From the IMG/VR virus record IMGVR_UViG_3300046007_015485, positions 1 to 34,784 of that record: a stretch of DNA of 34,784 bases. One strand, 5' to 3'. The stretch is from a virus. Each line of letters begins with the position of its first letter. The first letter of the stretch is position 1. A program made the position numbers and the translations under genes. Shown in pieces: positions 15,378 through 22,793 of the stretch. The notes beneath the pieces are model-generated. The model searched no databases. It had not been told where the DNA came from and saw only the letters and a program-made list of their open reading frames with translations.

Positions 15378-15649
15378 ACCGTTATAGTAAATCCGTTATT
15401 ACTTAATATATTATTTAACTCAGCTTTTTCTTCTGTTGTAAACTCAACTCCCATCCAAGTGAACGCTTGTAAAAAAGCATTCTGACTTGCATAGTTATTC
15501 TCTCCATCAGTTAATACTTTCAATAGTGTACTGTACGCATTTGGATTAGCAAACATCATTGCCTTTTGAAATAATGGCGAATAAAATAAGTCTTGACTTA
15601 ATCCTTTCCAGTTTAATTCTTGACTTGGTTCGTGTTGTATTGTTGGCAT
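15374..15649 (-). CDS. Hypothetical protein, 91 aa
   Basis: Soluble, mostly helical (QDLFYSPLFQKAMMFANPNAYSTLLKVL ... TEEKAELNNILSNNGFTITV). It lies between the fibre protein and lysis genes, 2 bp after the fibre stop. This position often holds chaperones or small accessory fibre proteins. Not identified. Confidence 0.7.
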   Translation of the reverse strand: MPTIQHEPSQELNWKGLSQDLFYSPLFQKAMMFANPNAYSTLLKVLTDGENNYASQNAFLQAFTWMGVEFTTEEKAELNNILSNNGFTITV

Positions 15650-15651
15650 GA

Positions 15652-16560
15652 TTAGTTTGTGTTAAATATTCTTGCATTGTGATACACGCTTGTTGGTGCA
15701 GTTGTAAATGCTCCAGTAACTATCTTTACACTCCAAAAATCAGTAGTGTTTGGAATTGATATAGATGGTGTAAATGTAAATGCGGTTGTAGTGTTACTTC
15801 CTTGATCATAGGTAATTGTACCTAAATTAGTTTCAGTTCCAGCGGTTATGTTTCGCAAGTACACATCGCAAGAATGATTTGAACCAACTGTTCCAGTAAG
15901 AGTTATTTGAATTATAACCTTGTTTATTGTTCCAGTATTTCCAAAAGTAAAAACCCTTCCAACTGTACTTGTTGAAGTCGCTAATGTTGGGTTTATTCCA
16001 AAGTAATAAGTTTGCGATGCAGATAAATTCGCTATTGCACCTGAACATTGCATTTGATTTGTTTTTAAAGCCAACGCATCATATACAGCATCAGAACTTG
16101 GAGCATGAGTTGTATCACCATTAGTTATTGTTTGAACTATTGGATTTACTGGTTCAGCTGTAATAACATTATCGTTATCTAAGTTTTGATATTGGTCTCC
16201 AGGAATAGTTACAATATACAATAACGCTACTGGAGTAGCAGAAGGAGTCCCAGAGAGAGTATAATTACCACTTGTATCAAAACTACTAACAGTAACATAC
16301 GCCCCACCTGCTGTAACTGGTGAGAATCCACTTGGCTTCCCGTTAACGATTGTTTCAACAAGCGCATCAACACCTGACATAAAACTATCAAGGATAATCG
16401 TTGAACCCGTTGGCTTAGTGATTGCGCCTGAATCTGAAGAGATTGACGACCAATATGTAATCTTGTACTCATTGTCTTCGAGGTATTCTAAACGAGCAAG
16501 CTCGGAAGGAGTCATTCCACCACTTCCACCTGATTGACCTAATCCTGTTCCTGCTGGCAT
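15652..16560 (-). CDS. Tail fibre-like protein A
   Basis: 302 residues. The N-terminus MPAGTGLGQSGGSGG resembles that of the next fibre gene (MGAGTGFNQSL), a likely docking peptide. The middle contains TNGDTTHAPSSDAVYDALALK, a repeat-like motif widespread in phage fibres (x-DGxTxxAPSxxAVxDALxLK). The C-terminal ~130 residues are Thr/Ser/Asn-rich beta structure and probably form a trimeric tip. Expected role: host receptor binding. Predicted from composition and motif. Confidence 0.75.
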   Translation of the reverse strand: MPAGTGLGQSGGSGGMTPSELARLEYLEDNEYKITYWSSISSDSGAITKPTGSTIILDSFMSGVDALVETIVNGKPSGFSPVTAGGAYVTVSSFDTSGNYTLSGTPSATPVALLYIVTIPGDQYQNLDNDNVITAEPVNPIVQTITNGDTTHAPSSDAVYDALALKTNQMQCSGAIANLSASQTYYFGINPTLATSTSTVGRVFTFGNTGTINKVIIQITLTGTVGSNHSCDVYLRNITAGTETNLGTITYDQGSNTTTAFTFTPSISIPNTTDFWSVKIVTGAFTTAPTSVYHNARIFNTN

Positions 16561-16569
16561 ATTGTTAAA

Positions 16570-16725
16570 TTAATTTTTGTCTTCAACTACAACAGTAGGT
16601 AAAGCTTTTGATTTTACTAAATCAAATGATTTTTCAAGAATAATATGATCGTGCTTTGTGCCAACATATTTATCCAATGCAATTGCTATATTTTCTAACG
16701 CTTTTTCTACTGTTAATTCTTCCAT
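16570..16725 (-). CDS. Small protein between two fibre genes, 51 aa
   Basis: ATG 16725 to TAA 16570: MEELTVEKALENIAIALDKY followed by VGTKHDHIILEKSFDLVKSK and an acidic end. It fills the gap between the fibre genes and starts 3 bp from the previous stop. The helical 'ALENIxxALDxYVGT' pattern is typical of short phage proteins encoded next to fibres; possibly a fibre assembly factor. Confidence 0.6.
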   Translation of the reverse strand: MEELTVEKALENIAIALDKYVGTKHDHIILEKSFDLVKSKALPTVVVEDKN

Positions 16726-16727
16726 AA

Positions 16728-17378
16728 TTATACTAATACTACTGTTCCTATTTTAACTGTCCCTGCTGCGTACTTAACTTTTACTGTTAATGTATTACCA
16801 GCCTCATTAATATAAAAACACAATTTTGAATTTGACATAGACCCATCTGCTATTGCTGCATTATTTGCTTGAAAAATAGCATATCCATCATTATTTATCT
16901 TAATTCCATAATTACCGCTAGTATCATTTCTTCCACTTAATAGTAATCCATTCCCTCCATTATTAACATATATATTTGACGTAGATGATGAATCTAATCT
17001 CAAATCTTTATTCATAGACCATGCCGACCCTGCGGTATTCAACTCAGACAATCCTCCAGTAGCTCCAAGAACAACAGATATACTATTAAATCCAGCAGAT
17101 GTAGTACTTAATAATAATACCTTTCCAGAACCGCTATTATTTAAAAATATACTAGAATTAACACCATTCCCTAAAGACATTTCTCCGCTTACAGAAAAGA
17201 ATTTCTCTGGCAAAGCAGTTCCAACGCCTACTCTAGTTCCATTATCAAATATTTGACTATTACCAATCGTAACTCCATCAGGAGTCCATTTAGATAAATA
17301 GTTTACTGTACCACTACCTCCAACAAATCCTCCTATCATAGAGGATAAAGATTGATTAAATCCAGTTCCTGCTCCCAT
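16728..17378 (-). CDS. Tail fibre-like protein B
   Basis: 216 residues. It starts MGAGTGFNQSL, like fibre A. GSGTVNYLSKWTPDGVTIGN then FDNGTRVGVGTALPEKFFSVSG is the recurring 'KWT-G...VGIGTxxP...L-x-V-x-G' motif of flavobacterial phage fibres and endosialidase-chaperone-type proteins. The remainder is Gly/Ser/Asn-rich beta helix-like sequence. No C-terminal self-cleaving chaperone is visible, so the protein is short for its class. Probable role: adhesion. Confidence 0.75.
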   Translation of the reverse strand: MGAGTGFNQSLSSMIGGFVGGSGTVNYLSKWTPDGVTIGNSQIFDNGTRVGVGTALPEKFFSVSGEMSLGNGVNSSIFLNNSGSGKVLLLSTTSAGFNSISVVLGATGGLSELNTAGSAWSMNKDLRLDSSSTSNIYVNNGGNGLLLSGRNDTSGNYGIKINNDGYAIFQANNAAIADGSMSNSKLCFYINEAGNTLTVKVKYAAGTVKIGTVVLV

Positions 17379-17379
17379 A

Positions 17380-17862
17380 TTATTTCATAAATTGAGCCAT
17401 AGCTGTAGTTCCTGTTGCATCCAAGATAATCGGATCAACAAAATCTTTACTACGGTTAGTGTCTCGTGAATCTTTAGAGAAAGTCATACTTGCTCCTTTA
17501 GGGAATAGTTCACCATCAACATACGCATCAGTAGCTGCTCCAGATAACACTTGAACGCTGATTGAAACTACATTGCAATTAGTTTTCTTAATTATTTCAA
17601 ACGCGCCTAATACCAAATCAGTAGAAAATGCTTCAGTTAAATAAGCTACAGTGTCAGAAACTACCGAGTCAACTTGACGAATCTCGTCATTAGCTAAATC
17701 AACTAACCAAGAACCAGCCTGAAGCTCAGTTCTAAAAGCAGTTGCAACTCCATCAATACGAATACCGTTTGTTGAAGCTGTACCAGTTGCCGTCTCATTT
17801 AGAGGTAGCGTAACCTTATCGTTACTAATGTATTTATAATTAGAATTTTTGTTGTTAGCCAT
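17380..17862 (-). CDS. Virion structural protein (head decoration or head-tail)
   Basis: 160 residues. The stretch ATGTASTNGIRIDGVATAFR followed by GSWLVDLANDEIRQVDSV matches a beta-barrel module frequent in phage structural proteins (TGTxFxTxLxxGDxLxxxxEIRxVxSV). The C-terminus is beta-rich as well. It has its own promoter (17880-17887) directly after the portal gene, so it is probably needed in quantity, as for a decoration or capsid-associated protein. Exact role not provable. Confidence 0.65.
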   Translation of the reverse strand: MANNKNSNYKYISNDKVTLPLNETATGTASTNGIRIDGVATAFRTELQAGSWLVDLANDEIRQVDSVVSDTVAYLTEAFSTDLVLGAFEIIKKTNCNVVSISVQVLSGAATDAYVDGELFPKGASMTFSKDSRDTNRSKDFVDPIILDATGTTAMAQFMK

Positions 17863-17879
17863 TTTCTTTAAATTTTATA

Positions 17880-17887
17880 CAAATATA
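17880..17887 (-). promoter_or_regulatory. -7 element TATATTTG between portal and structural gene
   Basis: Matches TAnnTTTG, just after the portal stop and 18 bp before the ATG at 17862. No palindrome or TGTAAC box accompanies it. Confidence 0.55.
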
Positions 17888-17893
17888 GTGATT

Positions 17894-20353
17894 TTACAGC
17901 AATCCTTTCTTCTCAGGAGCATTTTGTTTCATCGTTTCATTAAGAACTTTTCCGTCCTCTTTTATGTAGGCTACATCCTTAATCCCAACATTCTTTTCTT
18001 TGATTTGGTCAAGTGCTTGAACTCCTTCTTGAGCTAAGTACTGAGATTTTAACTGGTATTCTAAAGTTAATGTTTGACGCTTTTGTTCCTCAATAGCCGT
18101 AGCAGCTTCTAGGTTAGCTTGTGCTGCTTCTTTAGCAGCTTGTGACTGAACCTGAGCATTTTGCTCTTGTAAAGCAGCCGATTCTTGCATCTTATTCTTG
18201 CGATTCTTCTCCTCTAAATGAGTTAAAAGCGTAGCAGCTAACTTAACATCTTGTTTCAACACTTGGCGAACGCGGAAAATATCGCTAGTTGTTAAAGTTC
18301 CTCCTTGTTGACCGATAGCTAATTGGTTCTCGATAAACATTTTCTCTTCGTCATCTGGCAACAACTCAATTTTAATAGCAAATTGATTAAACGCCAATGA
18401 TCGACCAAGCTTAATTACCTCAGCTCCTTGTTCTCCAATAGCATTAGAGAAAGCTTCAAAATTATACTCAATAGAGTCTTGTATCATTAAGGCTAATTGT
18501 TTAGCCGTCTTTTCGATCAATCGGATGTGGTAAAAATAGATTGGTCTCAACGCGTTATTAGATGCTTGGACCGCCATCTTCTGAGTTCCTACCAAGGCTT
18601 CAGAGTTTGGTGAACTAGCGTCAACAGCTGTATTGTAACCTATTACTTGGTTCATTAACTCAATGTAATGGTTGTGGGTAGCCAATAAAGCATTGAAAGA
18701 GGTTCCAATACCATTATCTAATGGAGTGATTACCGCATTATTAATAACATTTCCTTCTTCGTCAATAGAAGAATAAACGTAATTACCTGTTTGTTCGTAA
18801 ATCTTGGTAATGTCGGTAGGCTTCATTTTGCCATCTCCCATACCTTTAATTACGTTATACATACCTCGGATGTCGATAGCGACTCCAGGCGGTTTCAATT
18901 TAATTAAATGTTGTTGAAACTTTAAGTGGGCTAAGTTTAGTTGGTCCTCCAATGGGATCATTCGCTCAACAATCGACTTATTTTCCATGTCGTAAATGTC
19001 TGGCGCGATAATTGCTATTGGTAACTCTACCTTTGGATTGTAACTTCCGCTAACTTTTTCTCTCGGCACGTTCTTAGATTGACCGTAATCCCAAAGATAT
19101 TCGGTGTCGGGTATCCACTTACCTTCAAATCGGTATTGGATAGACTTTCTAATAACTTCAGACTTCTCAGCCTTTTTCTTAGTTTTAACCTCAATAAAAT
19201 AAGCCTTAGCTGATTCTTTTGTAGGATAAGTATCTTTCGAAACGCGTAAATCTTCTCCCTTAACTATCCATTCATTACCAATATCAGTTACAACAAATGA
19301 GTTTGGATCGATTTCAATCTTATAATCAGGAGCCTTCTCTTCGAAGAAAAACCCTCCTTTTGACTTAGATTTCTTCAATCGAACCTCTTCACAAGGCGAT
19401 AAGAAGAAAAACTCCATCACTGGAATGTTGAAATTGTAATACGGCATTGTACCGCCAGCATTATTTTGATAGTATCCTTCATAGGAAACTCCGTAGGTCC
19501 ATGCTGGATTTCCGTTTCTTCCTTCTTGAGACTTAGCGATGTCGAATAACTCTTGGTTTGTAAAGCCAGTATTCATTTCAGCAATCTCACCAATAGTGTA
19601 TTTTTTAACTATTGCTTGGTAAGGTATATTTCTGAAGTCATCGTACTTAGAATAAGGAGTAATTATGTCAATCGGATCAGCATAATCTACTCTCAAGTTG
19701 AAATTCTCGTCATAATAACGATAAATTGCAGCTCTCTTAATAGTCAATAAATCTTTTAGAATAGCGCGTCTAGTGTCATCGAATAGGTTATTCATAAACA
19801 CAAATTGCAATGCTTGCTCCATTGCCATACTCGCGTCATTCTTATAATTAAGTTTCAAATGAAGTTCAGCCTCCTCGTTTGTTTGAGGCAATTGCTCACC
19901 CTTTGGAACTAATGGCACTCCTGTAAACTGCTCAATTTCAGCAGATATTGGAGCCAAAAACATCTTAGCGTATAATTTTCGTCTGTGTTCGTCAAATTTA
20001 ACCTTTGACTCAGTGTCTAATGGATTGCATTGAATCTTGTAGTTCTGATTCATCATCTTACCAACAATATTGTCGATAATTGTTGCAATCCTGTTGATCG
20101 GATTAAAGTCAAGATTTAGATACGAGGTATCTCCGTTTAAGTCTAATAAGTCCTTATACTTTTGGATTGAAGGCATCCCTTCAGCGTATTTTCGGCTAAC
20201 AATGTCACGCGCTCTCTTTTGATCGTATAAATTTATTGCTTGCTTATAGTTACCCCAAATTGATTGTGCGTATTGTAATCCGTAAGCCTTCTTTGACTTA
20301 TCTTCCTTGCTTTGAAATGGAGATGGAAATGCTGTATAGTTATTACCAGTCAT
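17894..20353 (-). CDS. Portal protein
   Basis: 819 residues from ATG 20353 (MTGNNYTAFPSPF); the frame runs on to 20401, but that part lies upstream of the promoter and includes the operator. Features fitting a portal: an early INRIATIIDNIVGKMMNQ segment, a central ERMIPLEDQLNLAHLKFQQHLI helix, SSPNSEALVGTQKMAVQASN and a long C-terminal helical, Gln/Ala/Glu-rich region (about 715-800) ending in charged residues. At about 820 residues it is in the size class of large Bacteroidota podovirus/crAss-like portals. Twelve copies would form the DNA channel of the head. Confidence 0.8.
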   Translation of the reverse strand: MTGNNYTAFPSPFQSKEDKSKKAYGLQYAQSIWGNYKQAINLYDQKRARDIVSRKYAEGMPSIQKYKDLLDLNGDTSYLNLDFNPINRIATIIDNIVGKMMNQNYKIQCNPLDTESKVKFDEHRRKLYAKMFLAPISAEIEQFTGVPLVPKGEQLPQTNEEAELHLKLNYKNDASMAMEQALQFVFMNNLFDDTRRAILKDLLTIKRAAIYRYYDENFNLRVDYADPIDIITPYSKYDDFRNIPYQAIVKKYTIGEIAEMNTGFTNQELFDIAKSQEGRNGNPAWTYGVSYEGYYQNNAGGTMPYYNFNIPVMEFFFLSPCEEVRLKKSKSKGGFFFEEKAPDYKIEIDPNSFVVTDIGNEWIVKGEDLRVSKDTYPTKESAKAYFIEVKTKKKAEKSEVIRKSIQYRFEGKWIPDTEYLWDYGQSKNVPREKVSGSYNPKVELPIAIIAPDIYDMENKSIVERMIPLEDQLNLAHLKFQQHLIKLKPPGVAIDIRGMYNVIKGMGDGKMKPTDITKIYEQTGNYVYSSIDEEGNVINNAVITPLDNGIGTSFNALLATHNHYIELMNQVIGYNTAVDASSPNSEALVGTQKMAVQASNNALRPIYFYHIRLIEKTAKQLALMIQDSIEYNFEAFSNAIGEQGAEVIKLGRSLAFNQFAIKIELLPDDEEKMFIENQLAIGQQGGTLTTSDIFRVRQVLKQDVKLAATLLTHLEEKNRKNKMQESAALQEQNAQVQSQAAKEAAQANLEAATAIEEQKRQTLTLEYQLKSQYLAQEGVQALDQIKEKNVGIKDVAYIKEDGKVLNETMKQNAPEKKGLL

Positions 20354-20373
20354 TATTGTATCTAATTTAGCAA

Positions 20374-20381
20374 CAAAGATA
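20374..20381 (-). promoter_or_regulatory. -7 element TATCTTTG of the portal gene
   Basis: Matches TAnnTTTG, 20 bp upstream of ATG 20353. As at 606-613, the position of the -33 box is taken by the palindrome (20390-20408). Confidence 0.65.
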
Positions 20382-20389
20382 ATAAATTT

Positions 20390-20408
20390 ATTTAGAATCA
20401 TTCTAAAT
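20390..20408. promoter_or_regulatory. Palindromic operator, copy 3
   Basis: Perfect 8-bp arms, ATTTAGAA-TCA-TTCTAAAT. It lies between the leftward portal promoter and the rightward DnaA-operon promoter, so one bound protein could control both. Its centre (20399) is 20 bp upstream of the TTTG at 20419, identical to copy 2. Confidence 0.7.
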
Positions 20409-20418
20409 TAAGGTTCTT

Positions 20419-20451
20419 TTTGGTATATTATGGTGATTTTAAATATTTTTG
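20419..20451 (+). promoter_or_regulatory. Bacteroidota promoter TTTG-N21-TATTTTTG
   Basis: TTTG (20419-20422) and TATTTTTG (20444-20451), spacing 21 bp as at 7734-7766. It drives the rightward DnaA/primase operon, in tandem with the ECF-like site at 20460-20487. Confidence 0.6.
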
Positions 20452-20459
20452 CCTATTAT

Positions 20460-20487
20460 TGAAACCTTATTAGATTTTTGCCGTTAA
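20460..20487 (+). promoter_or_regulatory. ECF-like promoter TGAAAC-N16-CGTTAA
   Basis: TGAAAC (20460-20465), 16 bp, CGTTAA (20482-20487). Transcription would begin only a few bases before ATG 20498, giving a near-leaderless mRNA for the first gene. Confidence 0.5.
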
Positions 20488-20497
20488 ACTGTGAAGA

Positions 20498-20665
20498 ATG
20501 GTTAAGCAAGGAATTATAAGAGAGATTGCAGTTGAGTGCGTTGTGAATGGTCAATATGCTATCATAACGGTGTACCACTACGGAACTGAGGCTGAGTTTA
20601 TCATGTTTAAAGAGGAATTAGAATTAGTTAAATTAGATAAAACGAACATTAAAAACCTAAATTAA
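20498..20665 (+). CDS. Hypothetical protein, 55 aa
   Basis: MVKQGIIREIAVECVVNGQY and onward, a small beta-rich protein (YAIITVYHYGTEAEFIMF) ending NIKNLN. It stops 1 bp before the DnaA-like gene and so is co-translated. Not identified. The ATG sits about 10 bp after the -10 box at 20482-20487, but the promoter at 20419-20451 gives a normal leader. Confidence 0.6.
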   Translation: MVKQGIIREIAVECVVNGQYAIITVYHYGTEAEFIMFKEELELVKLDKTNIKNLN

Positions 20666-20666
20666 G

Positions 20667-21083
20667 ATGAATATTAATTATTTTGCAGTCCCAGGACTGC
20701 CGACTGAGCGTTACACGCCAGAGATGTTAAAAATCGACATCGCTAATTATTACAACATTCCTCCATCGCAAATGCACAGCAAGTGCCGTAAAAAGGAATT
20801 TGTTGAGGCTAGGCAAGTAGCTTTCTATTGGCTAAATATCCACTTTGGATTATCATTAGCTGAAGCAGGAGCTTTTCTTGGAGGACGCGATCATTCTACT
20901 GGAACTCACTCAATTAGAATTATTGATGAACAATACATTATTGATAGAGAGTTAAGGAAAAGGTTTGACGATTTAAGGTCTATTGTAAAGCCAAAGATTA
21001 GAAGGTTGAAACCTTACAATGGAAGAGTTGAAGCATTGTTAAAAAACTTAGAATACTCAGAAGATCATATAAAACTGAATTAA
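20667..21083 (+). CDS. DnaA domain IV-like DNA-binding protein
   Basis: 138 residues. The central part is a DnaA C-terminal helix-turn-helix domain: IDIANYYNIPPSQMHSKCRK, VEARQVAFYWLNIHFGLSLA, AGAFLGGRDHSTGTHSIRII. GGRDHSTxxH is the DnaA-box recognition signature. The AAA+ ATPase domain of DnaA is absent, so this is a stand-alone DNA binder. It may bind DnaA boxes in the phage or host origin, to start phage replication or to compete with host DnaA. It is upstream of the primase-helicase in the same operon. Confidence 0.9.
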   Translation: MNINYFAVPGLPTERYTPEMLKIDIANYYNIPPSQMHSKCRKKEFVEARQVAFYWLNIHFGLSLAEAGAFLGGRDHSTGTHSIRIIDEQYIIDRELRKRFDDLRSIVKPKIRRLKPYNGRVEALLKNLEYSEDHIKLN

Positions 21084-21095
21084 AAACCACACACC

Positions 21096-21413
21096 ATGCA
21101 AGAAGAAAATAAATTTTCAGAAACAGAACAGGAAGCAATGAAAAAAGTTGAGCGTGACATTCTTGAGAAAGAAGCGTTAGCCGTTGCTATGAAAACAAAA
21201 GTTATAGTTGTTATTGATGAAGTGCAACTTAGTGTACTAGCTTTTAAAGAAGTAGCTTCTCGATTTGCTGTTCATTGTAACCATCCTTTTGAGCGATACA
21301 AGAAAAGAAACTATTACTACTTTGACTTCGTCTCTCCTTTCGGTAAGGAGGTTACAATCAGAGTGAAGCATTACGAAAGATACAGAAGAGATTTTATTTT
21401 AAAAGCGTTGTAA
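21096..21413 (+). CDS. Hypothetical protein, 105 aa
   Basis: N-terminal helix with many Glu (ETEQEAMKKVERDILEKEAL), then beta strands (KVIVVIDEVQLSVLAF) and a basic, aromatic C-terminus (YKKRNYYYFDF, VKHYERYRRDF). No family recognised. Operon member between DnaA-like and YopX genes. Confidence 0.7.
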   Translation: MQEENKFSETEQEAMKKVERDILEKEALAVAMKTKVIVVIDEVQLSVLAFKEVASRFAVHCNHPFERYKKRNYYYFDFVSPFGKEVTIRVKHYERYRRDFILKAL

Positions 21414-21415
21414 TT

Positions 21416-21817
21416 ATGAGAGAGTTAAAATTTAGGGTTTGGAGTGATGAGTCAGAAATGCATTATCCCGAAAAAAACTTAGAGTTATGCTTCAGTGTTG
21501 TTGGGGCAGAAGTGATGAATGCTTGGTCTCAAGGCGGAGAGCATTTGTATGAGGTCCATATAAAGCAAATTATGCAGTATACTGGAATGAAAGATAAAAA
21601 TGGTGAAGAGATTTATGAAGGTGATATTCTTCGTGGTATTACGGATAATGAGTTTTCTATAGAAAAATCTAAGAAGTATGAAGTTATATGGGGAGTTGAT
21701 CATTGGCATATAAAAGGAACTAGTTTTTTCTTACAAGAACTTTTTAACTACTGTAATAATAATGTATTTATTATCGGAAACATCTACGAGAACTCAACCC
21801 TTTTAACTGAAGAATAA
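21416..21817 (+). CDS. YopX family protein
   Basis: 133 residues with all YopX landmarks: MRELKFRVWSDESEMHYPE at the start, IMQYTGMKDKNGEEIYEGDI in the centre and FIIGNIYENSTLL at the end. YopX proteins are frequent in phages and prophages of Firmicutes and Bacteroidota and form oligomers, but their role is unknown. Confidence 0.9.
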   Translation: MRELKFRVWSDESEMHYPEKNLELCFSVVGAEVMNAWSQGGEHLYEVHIKQIMQYTGMKDKNGEEIYEGDILRGITDNEFSIEKSKKYEVIWGVDHWHIKGTSFFLQELFNYCNNNVFIIGNIYENSTLLTEE

Positions 21818-21819
21818 CT

Positions 21820-21987
21820 ATGGAAAACGAAGACCAAAAACTAAACATTTATTTATTACTACTATGTATTATATCTTTATGGTACAGTCAAATTTTAACT
21901 GCCATAGAAGTTGACAAAACTAAAGAGATTATTCACAAGATTAGTGAAATAGATAAGCTACAAAATGATTTAATACTAAATAGGTAA
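21820..21987 (+). CDS. Small single-pass membrane protein, 55 aa
   Basis: Short frame MENEDQKLNIYLLLLCIISL then WYSQILTAIEVDKTKEII, a membrane helix (9-26) followed by a charged helix. It fits between YopX and the next gene with 2-bp gaps on both sides. Function unknown; membrane-targeting of an operon partner is possible. Confidence 0.6.
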   Translation: MENEDQKLNIYLLLLCIISLWYSQILTAIEVDKTKEIIHKISEIDKLQNDLILNR

Positions 21988-21989
21988 TT

Positions 21990-22793
21990 ATGGAAAAAGG
22001 AAACGGACTTAGATTTAACAATGGGAAAACAAGACATGATCTTGTCCCTGCATTTGCACAAGAACAATATGCTAGAGTATTAACAGCTGGAGCAAACAAA
22101 TACGCTGATCGTAATTGGGAAAAGGGCATGAAGTGGAGCATTGTTATGGCTTCAATGAAAAGACATATCTTAGCTTTCGAAAGAGGGGAAGATTTCGATC
22201 CAGAAACAGGACAACTACACACTGCTCACGTTATGTGTAACGCAGCTTTTTTAACTGAGTACTACAACATCTTCCCTCAAGGAGATGATAGACCTCATCA
22301 ATACCTAACGCCTCCAAAAATAGGACTAGACATCGATGAAGTATTAGCTGATTGGGTTGGTCATTGGACTAAATACCACGGACAAGAAGTTCCTGAGACT
22401 TGGAACTTTGACAGAAATATAGGAGAGAAGTTCGAAAAACTAAAGGATGACAAAGAGTTTTGGTTATCAATACCAGTTAAAACAAATCCAAAAGACATTC
22501 ATTTTGAACCTCACTGTTACATAACATCACGAATAATTCCTGTTGAATGGACGATGGAGTGGTTAGACAAAAACGGATTCCCTACAATGCCTGTTTACTC
22601 TATCGGTCATGGAGAAAGCAAAGTAGAAGTTGCAAAAAAAAGTGGAATAGATATATTTGTTGACGATAGATTTGATAACTTCGTGGACTTAAATAACGCT
22701 GGAATTTGTTGCTACTTATTCTCAGCTCCTCACAACGAAAGATACAATGTTGGTCACAAACGAATTAATTCACTAAATGATTTATGCAGATAA
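21990..22793 (+). CDS. Fusion: dATP/dGTP pyrophosphohydrolase + HAD 5'-nucleotidase
   Basis: 267 residues, two domains. Residues 1-~95: GLRFNNGKTRHDLVPAFAQE, GANKYADRNWEKGMKW, FERGEDFDPETGQLHTAH and NAAFLTEYY match the phage dATP/dGTP diphosphohydrolase (DUF5664-type, MazG-like) domain, which turns dNTP into dNMP plus pyrophosphate. Residues ~108-267: IGLDIDEVLADW (Asp114/Asp116), ITSR (178-181), Lys211 and DIFVDDRFDN (Asp225/226) give a HAD phosphatase like 5'(3')-deoxyribonucleotidase. Together they could take dNTPs to nucleosides, or shape the pool for a modified base. It overlaps the primase-helicase start by 10 bp. Confidence 0.82.
   Translation: MEKGNGLRFNNGKTRHDLVPAFAQEQYARVLTAGANKYADRNWEKGMKWSIVMASMKRHILAFERGEDFDPETGQLHTAHVMCNAAFLTEYYNIFPQGDDRPHQYLTPPKIGLDIDEVLADWVGHWTKYHGQEVPETWNFDRNIGEKFEKLKDDKEFWLSIPVKTNPKDIHFEPHCYITSRIIPVEWTMEWLDKNGFPTMPVYSIGHGESKVEVAKKSGIDIFVDDRFDNFVDLNNAGICCYLFSAPHNERYNVGHKRINSLNDLCR

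Noticed and set aside
15022-15387. Plus-strand frame opposite the lysis-region membrane protein
   Set aside because: Fully antisense to 15036-15377, whose overlaps and conserved motif show it to be the real gene.
17380-17862. Major capsid protein call for the 160-aa structural protein
   Set aside because: Too short and without HK97-fold features; a decoration or connector role fits better.
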